DNA of 64,000 nucleotides from Candidatus Omnitrophota bacterium (GCA_020632495.1 JACKFL010000006.1:1054001-1118000), one strand, 5' to 3'; numbered from the stretch's first letter, positions 42,026 to 50,555 are shown. Numbers and translations: made by a program. Notes: generated from the sequence alone by a model not told the origin.

Positions 42026-42102
42026 AGTCTTCTCTAAAGATAAGGCCCCGGCGGATGCCGAGGCGCCTAATCTGTAAATCGAAATATTGCTGCGGAGGAA
42101 AC

Positions 42103-42345
42103 TTACGCTTCGGACGAAGCCTTTTCACTGATGTATTTGATCGCGTCGCCGACTGTTGTCATCTTTTCCGCGTCTTCATCCGGGATTTCTACGCTGAATT
42201 CCTCTTCCAAGGCCATGATCAATTCCACCGTATCCAATGAATCTGCCCCGAGATCATCAATGAATGACGCTTCGGGCGTGACTTCGTCTTGCTTGACACC
42301 GAGTTGTTCGGCAATGATCGACTTGATTTTTTCTTCAACGGCCAT
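42103..42345 (-). CDS. acpP: Acyl carrier protein
   Basis: 80-aa, highly acidic four-helix protein. The phosphopantetheine attachment serine is in [20 protein letters not shown]. It carries growing acyl chains for FabG and FabF encoded on either side. GGAGGAAAT precedes the ATG. Confidence 0.97.
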   Translation of the reverse strand: MAVEEKIKSIIAEQLGVKQDEVTPEASFIDDLGADSLDTVELIMALEEEFSVEIPDEDAEKMTTVGDAIKYISEKASSEA

Positions 42346-42378
42346 TTGATTTCCTCCTTAAAGGTTCCTTACAAAATG

Positions 42379-43119
42379 TTAAATCGCCATACCGCCGTCA
42401 ACGACGATTGTTTGTCCCGTAATGTAATCAGCCAGTTCAGACGCCAAAAACAGGCAGGCCCCTGCAACATCATTGGCCGTGCCGAATTTTCCGAGGGGAA
42501 TGTCTTTGAGAAGGTCTTCCTGGGCAGAGGTTTTGAGTTGAGCGGTCATATCGGTCTCTATATAGCCGGGGGCAACGGCATTCGCCGTGATCCCGCGTGA
42601 GGCAAATTCTTTGGCAAGCGACTTGGTGAACCCGATGATCCCCGCCTTGCTTGCGGCATAATTAGCCTGTCCGGCATTGCCCACGATTCCGATGATCGAA
42701 GAAATGTTAATGATCTTACCTTTCTTCGCTCTGAGCATTGCCTTGGAAACTACTTTGGAAAAATGAAAAACCCCCTTGAGATTGACCGTCATGACTTCAT
42801 CCCAGTCAGTTTCGCTCATTCGCAAGAGGAGATTATCCTTGGTAATGCCTGCGTTATTGACTAATATATCAATGCCCTTATGTTTGTCAAGAATTTTGTT
42901 GACGATTTCGACGACATTTTCGGCATTGGTGACATCACAGGCAAAGGCGTCGGCCTGGCCGTTGGCGGCCGTGATTTCATCGCGGACCTGCGCGGCCCGT
43001 TCGCCGTCACGGCCGATCACCATGACATTTCCACCGGCCTGCGCGAACTGGACAGCGATTTCGCGTCCTATCCCGCGGGTCGATCCGGTGACCACAATCG
43101 TCTTACCCTTAAAATCCAT
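42379..43119 (-). CDS. fabG: 3-oxoacyl-[acyl-carrier-protein] reductase
   Basis: 246-aa SDR. TGSTRGIGREIA cofactor motif, NNAG at the end of strand 4, and the Ser-Tyr-Lys triad in NISSIIGIVGNAGQANYAASKAG. AVAPGYIETDMT is typical of FabG. It starts the fab operon, with a promoter 37-64 bp upstream. Confidence 0.95.
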   Translation of the reverse strand: MDFKGKTIVVTGSTRGIGREIAVQFAQAGGNVMVIGRDGERAAQVRDEITAANGQADAFACDVTNAENVVEIVNKILDKHKGIDILVNNAGITKDNLLLRMSETDWDEVMTVNLKGVFHFSKVVSKAMLRAKKGKIINISSIIGIVGNAGQANYAASKAGIIGFTKSLAKEFASRGITANAVAPGYIETDMTAQLKTSAQEDLLKDIPLGKFGTANDVAGACLFLASELADYITGQTIVVDGGMAI

Positions 43120-43155
43120 TCATGTTCCCTGTATTTCCGATTTGAATTAATGGGT

Positions 43156-43183
43156 ACTATAGCAAGTCGCCTCAAGTTTGCAA
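43156..43183 (-). promoter_or_regulatory. Promoter of fabG-acpP-fabF
   Basis: Minus strand: TTGCAA (43178-43183), 16-bp spacer, TATAGT (43156-43161), in the 76-bp gap between the fxsA stop and fabG. No FapR- or FabT-like palindrome was evident. Confidence 0.65.
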
Positions 43184-43195
43184 GGAAAAAAGTCG

Positions 43196-43633
43196 CTATC
43201 CGATATCGATGTCATCGTAGCCGGATTTCCCCCCTTGACCGCGGCCGCGGAACTGGACAATCTGCCCTTTGCGGAGCATATCCTCCATTTTATGCCGCAC
43301 GAGACCTTTGATGAGATTGCGGGTGAACGGGATCAGGAGCAGAAAGCCCAGGGTGTCGGTGACAAAGCCGGGCGTTAGCAACGTTATACCCCCCACCAGG
43401 ATCATCAGCCCGTCCAGCAGTTCCCCGCTGGGCAGGTTTCCCCCGTTGAGGCTCGTCTGGATCTTGCGGACCACGATAAATCCCTGTAATCGGGCCAATG
43501 AGGCCCCCAGGACCCCGGTCAGCAGGATCAGCAGGATGGTATTGAGCGATCCGATGTGCGAACCGACCTCGATGAGGATCATCAATTCCACGGCCGGCAC
43601 CACGGTGAACAATAATAAAAGGTAAGGAAACAT
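43196..43633 (-). CDS. fxsA: FxsA family membrane protein
   Basis: 145 aa with four hydrophobic segments in the first 110 residues. It starts FPYLLLLFTVVPAVELMILIEVG and contains ARLQGFIVVRKIQ, DGLMILVGGITLLTPGFVTDTLGFLLLIP, all hallmarks of the FxsA family. E. coli FxsA affects exclusion of phage T7 by F plasmid; the normal role is unknown. The C-terminal FRGRGQGGKSGYDDID is hydrophilic and likely cytoplasmic. It follows the HPPK-like gene by 2 bp. Confidence 0.9.
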   Translation of the reverse strand: MFPYLLLLFTVVPAVELMILIEVGSHIGSLNTILLILLTGVLGASLARLQGFIVVRKIQTSLNGGNLPSGELLDGLMILVGGITLLTPGFVTDTLGFLLLIPFTRNLIKGLVRHKMEDMLRKGQIVQFRGRGQGGKSGYDDIDIG

Positions 43634-43635
43634 AC

Positions 43636-44022
43636 TCAGTAGACCAGTTTCGGGATCAACTCCAGGACCGAGTCCCGGAGAAAATCGCGTTCATAAAAGT
43701 CATTGTCGATAATTTGCCCGTTAAAAACGACCACATCCAGATCGATGGTACGCGGACCATGCTTGATCGCGGACCGCTGGTGGCCCAACCGCTCCTCCAG
43801 CTGTTTCAGGCGGGATGACAATTCCGCCAACGCGAGATCGGTTTCAATATGGACGGCGCCGTTGATAAAGTCATCCTGATCGGCGTAACCGACGGGGGCC
43901 GTTTGCACGAAGCGTGATTCTCCGAGGACCTGAAATTCCTGTTTGAGGAGCGCGCGGGCGGCCGCGATATTCTTTTCGGGATCGATGTTCGATCCCAGTC
44001 CGATGACGCTGGTGTTGCTCAT
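43636..44022 (-). CDS. Divergent HPPK paralog
   Basis: 128 aa. GLGSNIDPEKNI and KHGPRTIDLDVVVFNG, with the metal-binding DLD, assign it to the HPPK family. It ends soon after: the conserved PHPR-like segment (IIPHPRMFDREF in the canonical copy at 23666-24097) is replaced by DFYERDFLRDSVLELIPKLVY. The gene overlaps folB by 4 bp (ATGA type). With folB and a pteridine-reductase-like SDR upstream it suggests a second pterin branch. It may be a true HPPK with altered specificity or a non-folate pterin kinase. Confidence 0.85.
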   Translation of the reverse strand: MSNTSVIGLGSNIDPEKNIAAARALLKQEFQVLGESRFVQTAPVGYADQDDFINGAVHIETDLALAELSSRLKQLEERLGHQRSAIKHGPRTIDLDVVVFNGQIIDNDFYERDFLRDSVLELIPKLVY

Positions 44023-44372
44023 TCTTTTGATTTTTCCACTTCCACTGAAACACTGTCCGCGAAGCGCAGCGCGTGGGGTTTGTCCACCCGCACCGTAGCC
44101 GCCTGGACGCCCTCGTGCGCGGTGATAATAGCCAGCAGTCGCGTGGCTAGTTTCTCGAGCAGTTGATACGAGGAGCCTTCGACCTCGGCAATGATATTTT
44201 TGGTGATGGTTTTATAGTCGACGGTGTCGGTCAAATCGTCGCTGGCGCCGGACTTGGCCGCGTCAAAGTCGATCCGGACATTGATGACCAAATCCTGTTT
44301 GTGGTCGCGTTCCCAATCGTTGGCGCCGATGATCGCGCGCAGGCGCAGGTTACTGATGCGGATGACGGCCAT
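44019..44372 (-). CDS. folB: Dihydroneopterin aldolase/epimerase
   Basis: 117 aa. Tunnelling-fold enzyme acting on dihydroneopterin. NLRLRAIIGANDWERDHKQDLVIN, VDYKTITKNI with the conserved Tyr, and SYQLLEKLATRL are the family blocks; the catalytic Lys is in VDKPHALRFADSVSVEVEK. FolB and FolX are hard to separate; FolX would fit with the FolM-like neighbour and tetrahydromonapterin synthesis. Confidence 0.9.
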   Translation of the reverse strand: MAVIRISNLRLRAIIGANDWERDHKQDLVINVRIDFDAAKSGASDDLTDTVDYKTITKNIIAEVEGSSYQLLEKLATRLLAIITAHEGVQAATVRVDKPHALRFADSVSVEVEKSKE

Positions 44373-44388
44373 ATTCGTTCTCTCCGGT

Positions 44389-45117
44389 TTACAGCAGGTG
44401 TTCCCCGCCGTCGTTAAAAATGACCTGACCGGTCAGATAATCGTTTTCGAGCAAAAAACCGACGGTCTGTTCGATATTCTCCAGCCGGCCTTTGCGCTGC
44501 AGCGGGATGTCCTTGGCCAGCCGCTGCAAATAGCCGTCGGACTCCTCCTCCGGCGGCAGGATCAATCCCGGGGCGATCCCGTTGACCCGGATAGCCGGAG
44601 CCAGTGCCACGGCCGACATCTCGGTCAGTGCCAGGAGATTCTTCTTGGACAGCAGGTACGTGAAGTGGTTGGTCACGTTGTCGTTGACATGCGTATCCAG
44701 CAGGTTGATAATCTGCCCTTCCCGGCAATGCCGGGCAAAATCCTGTGACAGCAGGAACGGGGCCAGTCCATGGATGCGGTGATGATCCTCGTAATGAGTC
44801 AAATCAGTCTCCTGCAGGGTATCCTTGCGGAAGACCGAGGCATTGTTGACCAGCAGGCACAGCCCGGGGTAGTGTTCCGTGACCGTAGGAATCAGCTGCC
44901 GTATTTGTACCGGGTCAAGCAGATTGCAACTGAACGTGCCGGCCTCCCCGCCCTGTTGCCGGATCTCCTCTTTGAGGTCTTCGGCCGCCTGTTGTGAGCT
45001 TTGGTATTGAATGGCGATCCCGTAGCCCATACGGCTCAATTTCATACAGATCGCTCTTCCGATGCGGCGGGCCCCGCCGGTGACCAGGGCAAACGGTTTG
45101 TGCGCTAAGGTCGTCAT
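44389..45117 (-). CDS. Short-chain dehydrogenase of the pteridine reductase / FolM type
   Basis: 242 aa. TGGARRIGRAIC is the arginine-containing cofactor loop characteristic of pteridine reductases (PTR1, FolM) rather than FabG-type SDRs. NNASVFRKDT, Y-x3-K in TYLLSKKNLL, and NGIAPGLILPPEEE complete the fold. FolM reduces dihydromonapterin and dihydrofolate with NADPH. First gene of a folB-HPPK-fxsA run. A promoter lies so close that the mRNA should be leaderless. The role is inferred from motif and context. Confidence 0.78.
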   Translation of the reverse strand: MTTLAHKPFALVTGGARRIGRAICMKLSRMGYGIAIQYQSSQQAAEDLKEEIRQQGGEAGTFSCNLLDPVQIRQLIPTVTEHYPGLCLLVNNASVFRKDTLQETDLTHYEDHHRIHGLAPFLLSQDFARHCREGQIINLLDTHVNDNVTNHFTYLLSKKNLLALTEMSAVALAPAIRVNGIAPGLILPPEEESDGYLQRLAKDIPLQRKGRLENIEQTVGFLLENDYLTGQVIFNDGGEHLL

Positions 45118-45125
45118 GATAGGGG

Positions 45126-45154
45126 ATCATAACACAGCGGGTTTGTCCCGTCAA
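45126..45154 (-). promoter_or_regulatory. Promoter of the pterin operon, leaderless or nearly so
   Basis: Minus strand: TTGACG (45149-45154), 17-bp spacer, TATGAT (45126-45131). Eight bases separate the -10 box from the ATG at 45117, so the leader can be at most about 1-3 nt. Confidence 0.75.
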
Positions 45155-45206
45155 TCCACAATCAGGGGCAAAGCCCTGGCATAATACAGGTTATAATCAA
45201 TTCGGG

Positions 45207-45234
45207 TTGTGCAGCCCGGCAATTATGCTATACT
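45207..45234 (+). promoter_or_regulatory. Candidate promoter of the PHP phosphatase gene
   Basis: Plus strand: TTGTGC (45207-45212), 16-bp spacer, TATACT (45229-45234). The -35 is weak. AGGA lies 7 bp before the ATG at 45261. Confidence 0.55.
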
Positions 45235-45260
45235 AAATCCTTTAATCGCAGGATATATAT

Positions 45261-46064
45261 ATGATACCCTTTAATGACTACCATATGCATACGCCGCTGT
45301 GCGGTCATGCCAGCGGCGAGCCGGCGGAATACGCCCGGCAGGCCGTGGCCAGGGGGCTGCGGGAGATCGGATTTTCGGACCATGCTCCCTTTGTCCACAT
45401 GGTGGATCCCGGTGTGACCATGAGTACCGCTCAACTTCCGGAGTATTACGAAATGATCGAGACGGTCCGCGACCGTTATCGGAAGGAGCTCATCGTCAAG
45501 ATCGCCATCGAGGCGGACTTCATCCCGGGTTATGAAGACAAAACCCGGGCGATACTCGAGGATTATCCCTACGACTATGTCATCGGATCGGTACACTTCA
45601 TTAAGGATTGGGGTTTTGACGATCCCTCGCAGCGGGAAAAATGGAACGACCATGACGTTAACGCCGTCTACCGCGATTACTATGAGTTGTTGCGGCAAAG
45701 TGCCCGCACCGGGATGTTCGATATCATCGCGCACAGCGACCTGGTCAAAAAGTTCGGTCATCGCCCCACCGCGGATATGACCGCCGAGGTCGACCGGACG
45801 GCGCAGGTCTTCAAGGAAGCGGGTGTGGCCGTCGAAATCAACACCTCCGGGTGGCGCAAGACGTGTCAGGAGCAGTACCCGGCCCTCAACTGTCTGGAAA
45901 TTTACGCCGCGCACGGGATTCCCTTGACCTTCGGCTCGGACGCGCACCGGCCCGAGGATGTTGGGGCGGATTTTGAGCGGGCGGTCCAGTTGGCCCGCGA
46001 CGCCGGATTTCAGGAATATGTGCTTTTCAAGGACCGTCAGATAGAGCGTGTGATCAGGTTGTAG
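45261..46064 (+). CDS. hisJ: PHP-domain histidinol-phosphatase family protein
   Basis: 267-aa PHP phosphoesterase with three-metal site motifs: DYHMHTPLCGHA, GFSDHAP, EADFIPG, IGSVHFI, IIAHSDLVKKF and FGSDAHRPEDVG. These match the HisK/HisJ-type histidinol phosphatase, which completes the penultimate step of histidine synthesis. No other his gene is nearby, so another phosphomonoester substrate is possible. Intact. Confidence 0.85.
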   Translation: MIPFNDYHMHTPLCGHASGEPAEYARQAVARGLREIGFSDHAPFVHMVDPGVTMSTAQLPEYYEMIETVRDRYRKELIVKIAIEADFIPGYEDKTRAILEDYPYDYVIGSVHFIKDWGFDDPSQREKWNDHDVNAVYRDYYELLRQSARTGMFDIIAHSDLVKKFGHRPTADMTAEVDRTAQVFKEAGVAVEINTSGWRKTCQEQYPALNCLEIYAAHGIPLTFGSDAHRPEDVGADFERAVQLARDAGFQEYVLFKDRQIERVIRL

Positions 46065-46136
46065 CGAGTGAGGAATAACGGTAAACGAACAGGCTGTGCC
46101 GGACGTTGGCGGCAGCCGAAGGATCTGGGCTAACCG

Positions 46137-47846
46137 ATGCGGTTGATTTGGGGTAAAGTTTCACATTTCGTCTTTGCGATCCTGTGTATCGTCATTGTGG
46201 TCACGGCGAGCTATTTTTCCTCTCTGTCTGCGCCTTTCGTCTGGCAGGACCAGACGCTCATCGTCAACAACGAACAGATCAAACATCTGGAAAAGTGGGA
46301 CGAGCTGCTCACAACCACGGTGCAGATGGATACCGTCTCCCAGACGTTCTACCGTCCCCTGCAGATGATGACCTATATGTTCGACCATATGATCTGGAAG
46401 GACGAGCCGTTCGGTTATCACCTCACGAATTTGGTCCTCCACTGTCTGGCAGGGGTGTGTCTGATGGAGTTGTTGTGGCTGTTGACACTGAACCGCTGGA
46501 CCGCTTTTTTCAGCGCCCTGTTGTTTGTGTCCCACCCTATTCATACCGAGGCGGTGGCCTACGTGTCCGGCCGGTCCGACCCGCTGGCAGCCATCTTCAC
46601 CTTTCTGACTATCGGCAATTACATCTATTCCTGCAAAATGAAGAACGCCTTCAAGTCGAGCGTGTACGCCCTGCTCGGACTGATTTTTTTTGCCGTCGCC
46701 TTGCTGGCCAAGGAGCACGCGGTCATTGTCCCGCTGCTGATGGTGTTGTATCACGTCGCGTATAAAACCAAGATCCGCTGGGCTGCGATCATGCCCTACT
46801 TCCTGGTGGCCGCGACGTATATCGGGCTGCGCGTGACAGGGGTATTCGTGTCCGCGATCCAGCTGGATTCTCTGTCGGGAGTGACCCTGCCGGAACGGCT
46901 GCCCGGATTCTTCGTCGCCCTCTTTTCCTACATCCGGCTGCTGATCCTGCCGATCAACCTGCAGTCCCACTACGGTCAGGAGACGTTTGACTTCGGAGAT
47001 TCGCAGTCGATCGCCGGGATGTCGATCTTTATCTTGATGGTGATCCTCTTTTTTAAGCAACGGCGCGACTACCCGCTGATGAGCTTTGCCATCGGCTGGT
47101 TTCTGCTGGCCCTGCTGCCGGTCTCCAATTTGGTCCCGATCCAGTCGTATATGGCTGAGCATTGGCTGTATATTCCCTCGGTGGGATACTTCATCCTGTT
47201 CGGGATGTTTTTCGGTTTTCTCTACCGGCGTATCAAACAGAAATGGTTTGTCGAGATTATGTTCGGGATCCTGCTCGTGTTTCAGATCGTGTTGACTGTC
47301 CAACAGAACCGTGTGTGGCAAGACCCGGTGGCGTTGTACACCCGGATGCTCAATCACAATCCTTCGATGGCCAAGGGGCATGTCAATTTGGGAACGGCGT
47401 ACCTGCGCGACGGTGATCTCGAGAAAGCCCTGATGCATTTCGGCTCGGCCATCAAGATCAACCCGCGTTACGCGGACGCACACAATCTGCTTGGGGAGGT
47501 GTATTTGCGTAAAGGGGAATACGGCAAGGCGTACAAGAGCTTCCTGGAAGCGGTGAATTCACGGCCGCAGCATTTGGCCGGAAACACGAACGTGGCGCGC
47601 ATGCTGGTTCATGAGCAACGCCTCGACGAGGCCCAGATTACGCTGGAGAAGGTGTTGCTGCTCGATCCGGACTATGTTCCCGCCCTGTACGAATTGGGAC
47701 GGATCCACGAATTGATGGGACGAACGCAGAAGGCCGTGCGATACTACCGGCAGGTGCTGACCCTCGACCCCGGGCACAAAGAAAGTCTTCAGCGGCTGGA
47801 AGCGCTGGAGGAACCGACCGAACCCTCACCCACCCCGTTGCCGTAA
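46137..47846 (+). CDS. TMTC-like membrane protein with C-terminal TPRs (second copy)
   Basis: 569 aa. Around ten membrane helices (1-400), then four TPRs (about 400-560: GHVNLGTAYLRDGDLEKALMHF, YADAHNLLGEVYLRKGEY and others). Motifs WQDQTLIVNNEQI after helix 1, FYRPLQMMTYMFD, FGYHLTNLVLHCLAG and HPIHTEAVAYVSGRSDPLAA follow the TMTC/DUF1736 pattern. Same architecture as the protein at 16844-18571 but clearly diverged. Probably a sugar or lipid-linked sugar transferase acting outside; unproven. Its last 58 bp overlap a convergent gene. Confidence 0.78.
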   Translation: MRLIWGKVSHFVFAILCIVIVVTASYFSSLSAPFVWQDQTLIVNNEQIKHLEKWDELLTTTVQMDTVSQTFYRPLQMMTYMFDHMIWKDEPFGYHLTNLVLHCLAGVCLMELLWLLTLNRWTAFFSALLFVSHPIHTEAVAYVSGRSDPLAAIFTFLTIGNYIYSCKMKNAFKSSVYALLGLIFFAVALLAKEHAVIVPLLMVLYHVAYKTKIRWAAIMPYFLVAATYIGLRVTGVFVSAIQLDSLSGVTLPERLPGFFVALFSYIRLLILPINLQSHYGQETFDFGDSQSIAGMSIFILMVILFFKQRRDYPLMSFAIGWFLLALLPVSNLVPIQSYMAEHWLYIPSVGYFILFGMFFGFLYRRIKQKWFVEIMFGILLVFQIVLTVQQNRVWQDPVALYTRMLNHNPSMAKGHVNLGTAYLRDGDLEKALMHFGSAIKINPRYADAHNLLGEVYLRKGEYGKAYKSFLEAVNSRPQHLAGNTNVARMLVHEQRLDEAQITLEKVLLLDPDYVPALYELGRIHELMGRTQKAVRYYRQVLTLDPGHKESLQRLEALEEPTEPSPTPLP

Positions 47847-48211
47847 CCATTACGGCGCAGCAGCCAGTTCAACAACCCGATAAGGATTAACGGCAGGAGA
47901 CCCGCGACGACCAACGCGCGGTCGAAGATCGAACTGTTTCCGGGGTTGACGACCATGGCCATGGCCGTCGGTATCTTTTGCACTGATTTCTCCGCGGCAT
48001 CGTTGGTGCCGTCCGTTTCGACCGGAATGTGATAAAAGTGTGTCGCCGCGGCGGCTTGAGGTGTTTGGGAAGTCTTAGCCGGCCCGCCGCCGTTCATCTT
48101 CTGCAGCATGGCCGCCTGTGTCAGGGCGATTCCCGTCATCATCAGAAACAATGTCATCATGGGGACGACAAACAAGGTCAGCAGTGTCACCCGGCGCAAA
48201 TTCAATATCAT
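47789..48211 (-). CDS. Small two-helix membrane protein of unknown function
   Basis: 140 aa. A helix at about 8-33 (VTLLTLFVVPMMTLFLMMTGIAL), an Ala/Thr/Gln-rich extracytoplasmic stretch, a second helix at about 98-118 (ALVVAGLLPLILIGLLNWLL) and a Gly/Ser-rich tail. AGGGAG 6 bp before the ATG and its start 11 bp after the ispG stop support a real gene in the ispG transcript. The final 19 codons are antisense to the convergent TPR gene. No family recognised. Confidence 0.6.
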   Translation of the reverse strand: MILNLRRVTLLTLFVVPMMTLFLMMTGIALTQAAMLQKMNGGGPAKTSQTPQAAAATHFYHIPVETDGTNDAAEKSVQKIPTAMAMVVNPGNSSIFDRALVVAGLLPLILIGLLNWLLRRNGYGNGVGEGSVGSSSASSR

Positions 48212-48222
48212 GATCCCGCTCC

Positions 48223-49437
48223 CTATCCGAACTTCTGTTTGATGTGATCTTCCAATATAGCGATGAACTCGTCTTTGATGCCGTCGCCTTTGAGTGTCCG
48301 GGTTTTCTCACCGTTTTCATAGACCGGGGCGATCGGTTCTTCCGAGGTGCCCGGCAGGCTGATCCCGATGTCGGCATGGCGGCTCTCGCCGGGGCCGTTG
48401 ACGACGCAGCCCATCACCGCGATCTTCATTTTCTCCACGCCGGGAAATTCCTTTTTCCAGGCCGGCATCTTGCGTTCGATATGTTCGTTGATGTCTCGGG
48501 CCAGGATCTGAAAATAATTACTGCTGGTCCGTCCGCACCCCGGGCAGCTGGTGACGCTGGGTTTGAAATACCGCAGTCCCAGCGCCTGAAGCAAATGCTT
48601 GCAGACCTCCACCTCGCGTGAACGCGGGATGTCCGGTTGCGGCGTGAGCGAAACACGGATGGTATCGCCGATGCCCTGCTGCAATAATATGCCCAGGGCC
48701 GCGGCGCTGGCGGCGATCCCCTGGACCTGGGCCCCGGCCTCCGTGAGCCCCAGGTGGAGCGCGTAGTCGCATTGCTGAGCAATGCGGTGGTACACGGTGA
48801 CCATATCCTGCAGGATCGACATCTTAACGCTCAGCACGATCCGGTCGCGGCCGAGGCCGAGCTCTTCGGCCAGCCGCGCGCTGGCCAGGGCACTGTGAAT
48901 CATCGCGGCGTAGGTGACTTCCTTAAAATCCTTCGGTTCGGGAAAGGCGGCGTTTTCATCCATGAGCCGGGTGAGCAGTTCCTGGTCGAGAGACCCCCAG
49001 TTCACCCCGATACGCACCGGTTTCCCGTGCTTAATGGCGACCCGGACGATTTGGGCAAAGTTATCGTCATGGCGTTCGCCTTTGCCCACATTTCCCGGAT
49101 TGATGCGGTACTTGCCCAGGGCGGCCGCGCATTCGGGGTGTTTGGTTAGCAGCGTATGGCCGTTGAAATGGAAATCCCCGATAATCGGGGCCTGGTAACC
49201 GCCGTCCCGCAGGCGCTTGATGATGCCGGGCACGGCCTGGGCTGCGGCGTCATCATTCACGGTCCAGCGCACCAGCTGGGAACCGGCCTCGATCAAATCG
49301 ACCGTCTGCCGGTATGTCGCCTCCTCATTTGCGGTCGGGGTATCGGTCATGGACTGGACCACCACCGGGTGGCCGCCTCCGACCGGCACGCCGCCGATGT
49401 CGACTGCCTGAGATTGTCGCCTGGGTTTCATTTCCAT
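48223..49437 (-). CDS. ispG: 4-hydroxy-3-methylbut-2-en-1-yl diphosphate synthase
   Basis: 404 aa. [4Fe-4S] enzyme of the MEP isoprenoid pathway, reducing MEcPP to HMBPP. VQSMTDTPTAN, IIGDFHFNGH, RINPGNVGKG, the cluster cysteines in SCPGCGRTSSNYF and MGCVVNGPGESRHADIGISLPG. Standard bacterial length without the plant-type insertion. Divergent from ispH, whose product follows in the pathway. No good Shine-Dalgarno precedes the ATG. Confidence 0.97.
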   Translation of the reverse strand: MEMKPRRQSQAVDIGGVPVGGGHPVVVQSMTDTPTANEEATYRQTVDLIEAGSQLVRWTVNDDAAAQAVPGIIKRLRDGGYQAPIIGDFHFNGHTLLTKHPECAAALGKYRINPGNVGKGERHDDNFAQIVRVAIKHGKPVRIGVNWGSLDQELLTRLMDENAAFPEPKDFKEVTYAAMIHSALASARLAEELGLGRDRIVLSVKMSILQDMVTVYHRIAQQCDYALHLGLTEAGAQVQGIAASAAALGILLQQGIGDTIRVSLTPQPDIPRSREVEVCKHLLQALGLRYFKPSVTSCPGCGRTSSNYFQILARDINEHIERKMPAWKKEFPGVEKMKIAVMGCVVNGPGESRHADIGISLPGTSEEPIAPVYENGEKTRTLKGDGIKDEFIAILEDHIKQKFG

Positions 49438-49475
49438 AGGAATAATATGATTATCTGTATGAGTATTGTAAGATA

Positions 49476-49503
49476 TTTACACGAGGAAAAATCATGATAT
49501 AAT
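49476..49503 (+). promoter_or_regulatory. Promoter of the ispH operon
   Basis: Plus strand: TTTACA (49476-49481), 16-bp spacer, perfect TATAAT (49498-49503). The start near 49510 leaves a structured leader of about 110 nt. Confidence 0.85.
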
Positions 49504-49510
49504 GACACAA

Positions 49511-49610
49511 TTCCAGGGCAATATCAAGCCTGTCCGCAGGACGAGCGTCCCGTTTCGGCGGGACTTGCGATAACCGAGTAACAGCTGGGGGTGTCCCCCC
49601 GCCTTCTCCA
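49511..49610 (+). ncRNA. Structured 5' leader of ispH, unidentified
   Basis: Three hairpins can be drawn: GTCC/GGAC (49532-49542), GTCCCG-TTTCGG-CGGGAC (49547-49564) and a GC-only GGGGG-TGT-CCCCC (49587-49599) ending about 11 bp before AAGGA, the ribosome site of ispH. No U-tract follows. It does not match any riboswitch I can recall (TPP, cobalamin, SAM, fluoride, ZTP, GEMM tried by eye). It could control translation or simply be a stable leader. Confidence 0.45.
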
Positions 49611-49619
49611 AGGAAACTT

Positions 49620-50552
49620 ATGGATATCTATTTAGCCAAAACCCAGGGGTTTTGCGCGGGTGTTTCATTTGCCATCGAGATCGTCGATGAGGCCCTGCGC
49701 CGGTTCGGAGCCCCGCTGTACGTGTATCACGAAATCGTTCACAATACGTATGTGGTCAACCAGTTCCGCGACAAAGGCGTGATTTTTGTCGAACGTATCC
49801 AGGACGTGCCCGAAGGGTCGCGGATCATCTTTTCCGCGCACGGGGTCCCGCCCACGGTTATCGAGCAGGCCGAGTCGCGCCGGTTGCAGTTTGTCGACGC
49901 CACTTGTCCGCTGGTGACCAAGGTGCATAATGAGGCCACCAAGTTTTCCAATCACCACTACGAAACGGTGCTGATCGGCCACCGCGGACATCAGGAACTC
50001 ATCGGGACCGCCGGGTATGTCGATCCGCAATATCTGCATATCGTCGAGGACGAGGAAGACATCGATGCCCTCGACATCGATCCCCAGGCGCCGGTGGCCT
50101 TCATTACCCAAACCACCCTGTCGGTCGACGACACCGAGGCCATGGTGGAGAAACTCAAACAAAAATTTCCGAACCTTAATGCCCCGCCGCGCTCCGATCT
50201 GTGTTACGCGACGCAGAACCGGCAGGATTCCGTCAAAGAGCTGGCCAAGGACTGCGATGTCATCATCATCTGCGGTTCGCCTAACAGCTCCAACAGCAAC
50301 CGTCTGCGCGAGACCGGCGAGAAAGCGGGCTGCCCCAGCTACATTATCGACACCGCCGACGAGCTGGACCTGTCCGTCCTCGACGGAAAGAAAAAGGTCG
50401 GCATCAGCTCGGGCGCCTCGGTGCCGCGCATTATCGTGGACGATCTGGTCGCCCGCATACAGCAGCGGTATCCGGACAGCCGGGTGCATGAATTCGACAA
50501 TCCTGAGAAGAATATCGTCTTTGCCCTTCCCAAGGAGCTGCGGGAGACTTAA
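49620..50552 (+). CDS. ispH: 4-hydroxy-3-methylbut-2-enyl diphosphate reductase
   Basis: 310 aa. Last MEP-pathway step, making IPP and DMAPP with an iron-sulfur cluster. Cluster cysteines in GFCAGV (C12), DATCPLV and DLCYATQNRQ; VYHEIVHN, SAHGVPP, HRGHQE and GSPNSSNSNRL bind the diphosphate. AAGGA is 6 bp before the ATG. A ferredoxin gene follows by 3 bp and could supply the electrons. Confidence 0.98.
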   Translation: MDIYLAKTQGFCAGVSFAIEIVDEALRRFGAPLYVYHEIVHNTYVVNQFRDKGVIFVERIQDVPEGSRIIFSAHGVPPTVIEQAESRRLQFVDATCPLVTKVHNEATKFSNHHYETVLIGHRGHQELIGTAGYVDPQYLHIVEDEEDIDALDIDPQAPVAFITQTTLSVDDTEAMVEKLKQKFPNLNAPPRSDLCYATQNRQDSVKELAKDCDVIIICGSPNSSNSNRLRETGEKAGCPSYIIDTADELDLSVLDGKKKVGISSGASVPRIIVDDLVARIQQRYPDSRVHEFDNPEKNIVFALPKELRET

Positions 50553-50555
50553 GCC

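Noticed and set aside
46161..47483. 440-codon minus-strand open frame
   Set aside because: Antisense to the second TMTC-like gene; composition (His/Gln/Asp-rich) is typical of a shadow frame.
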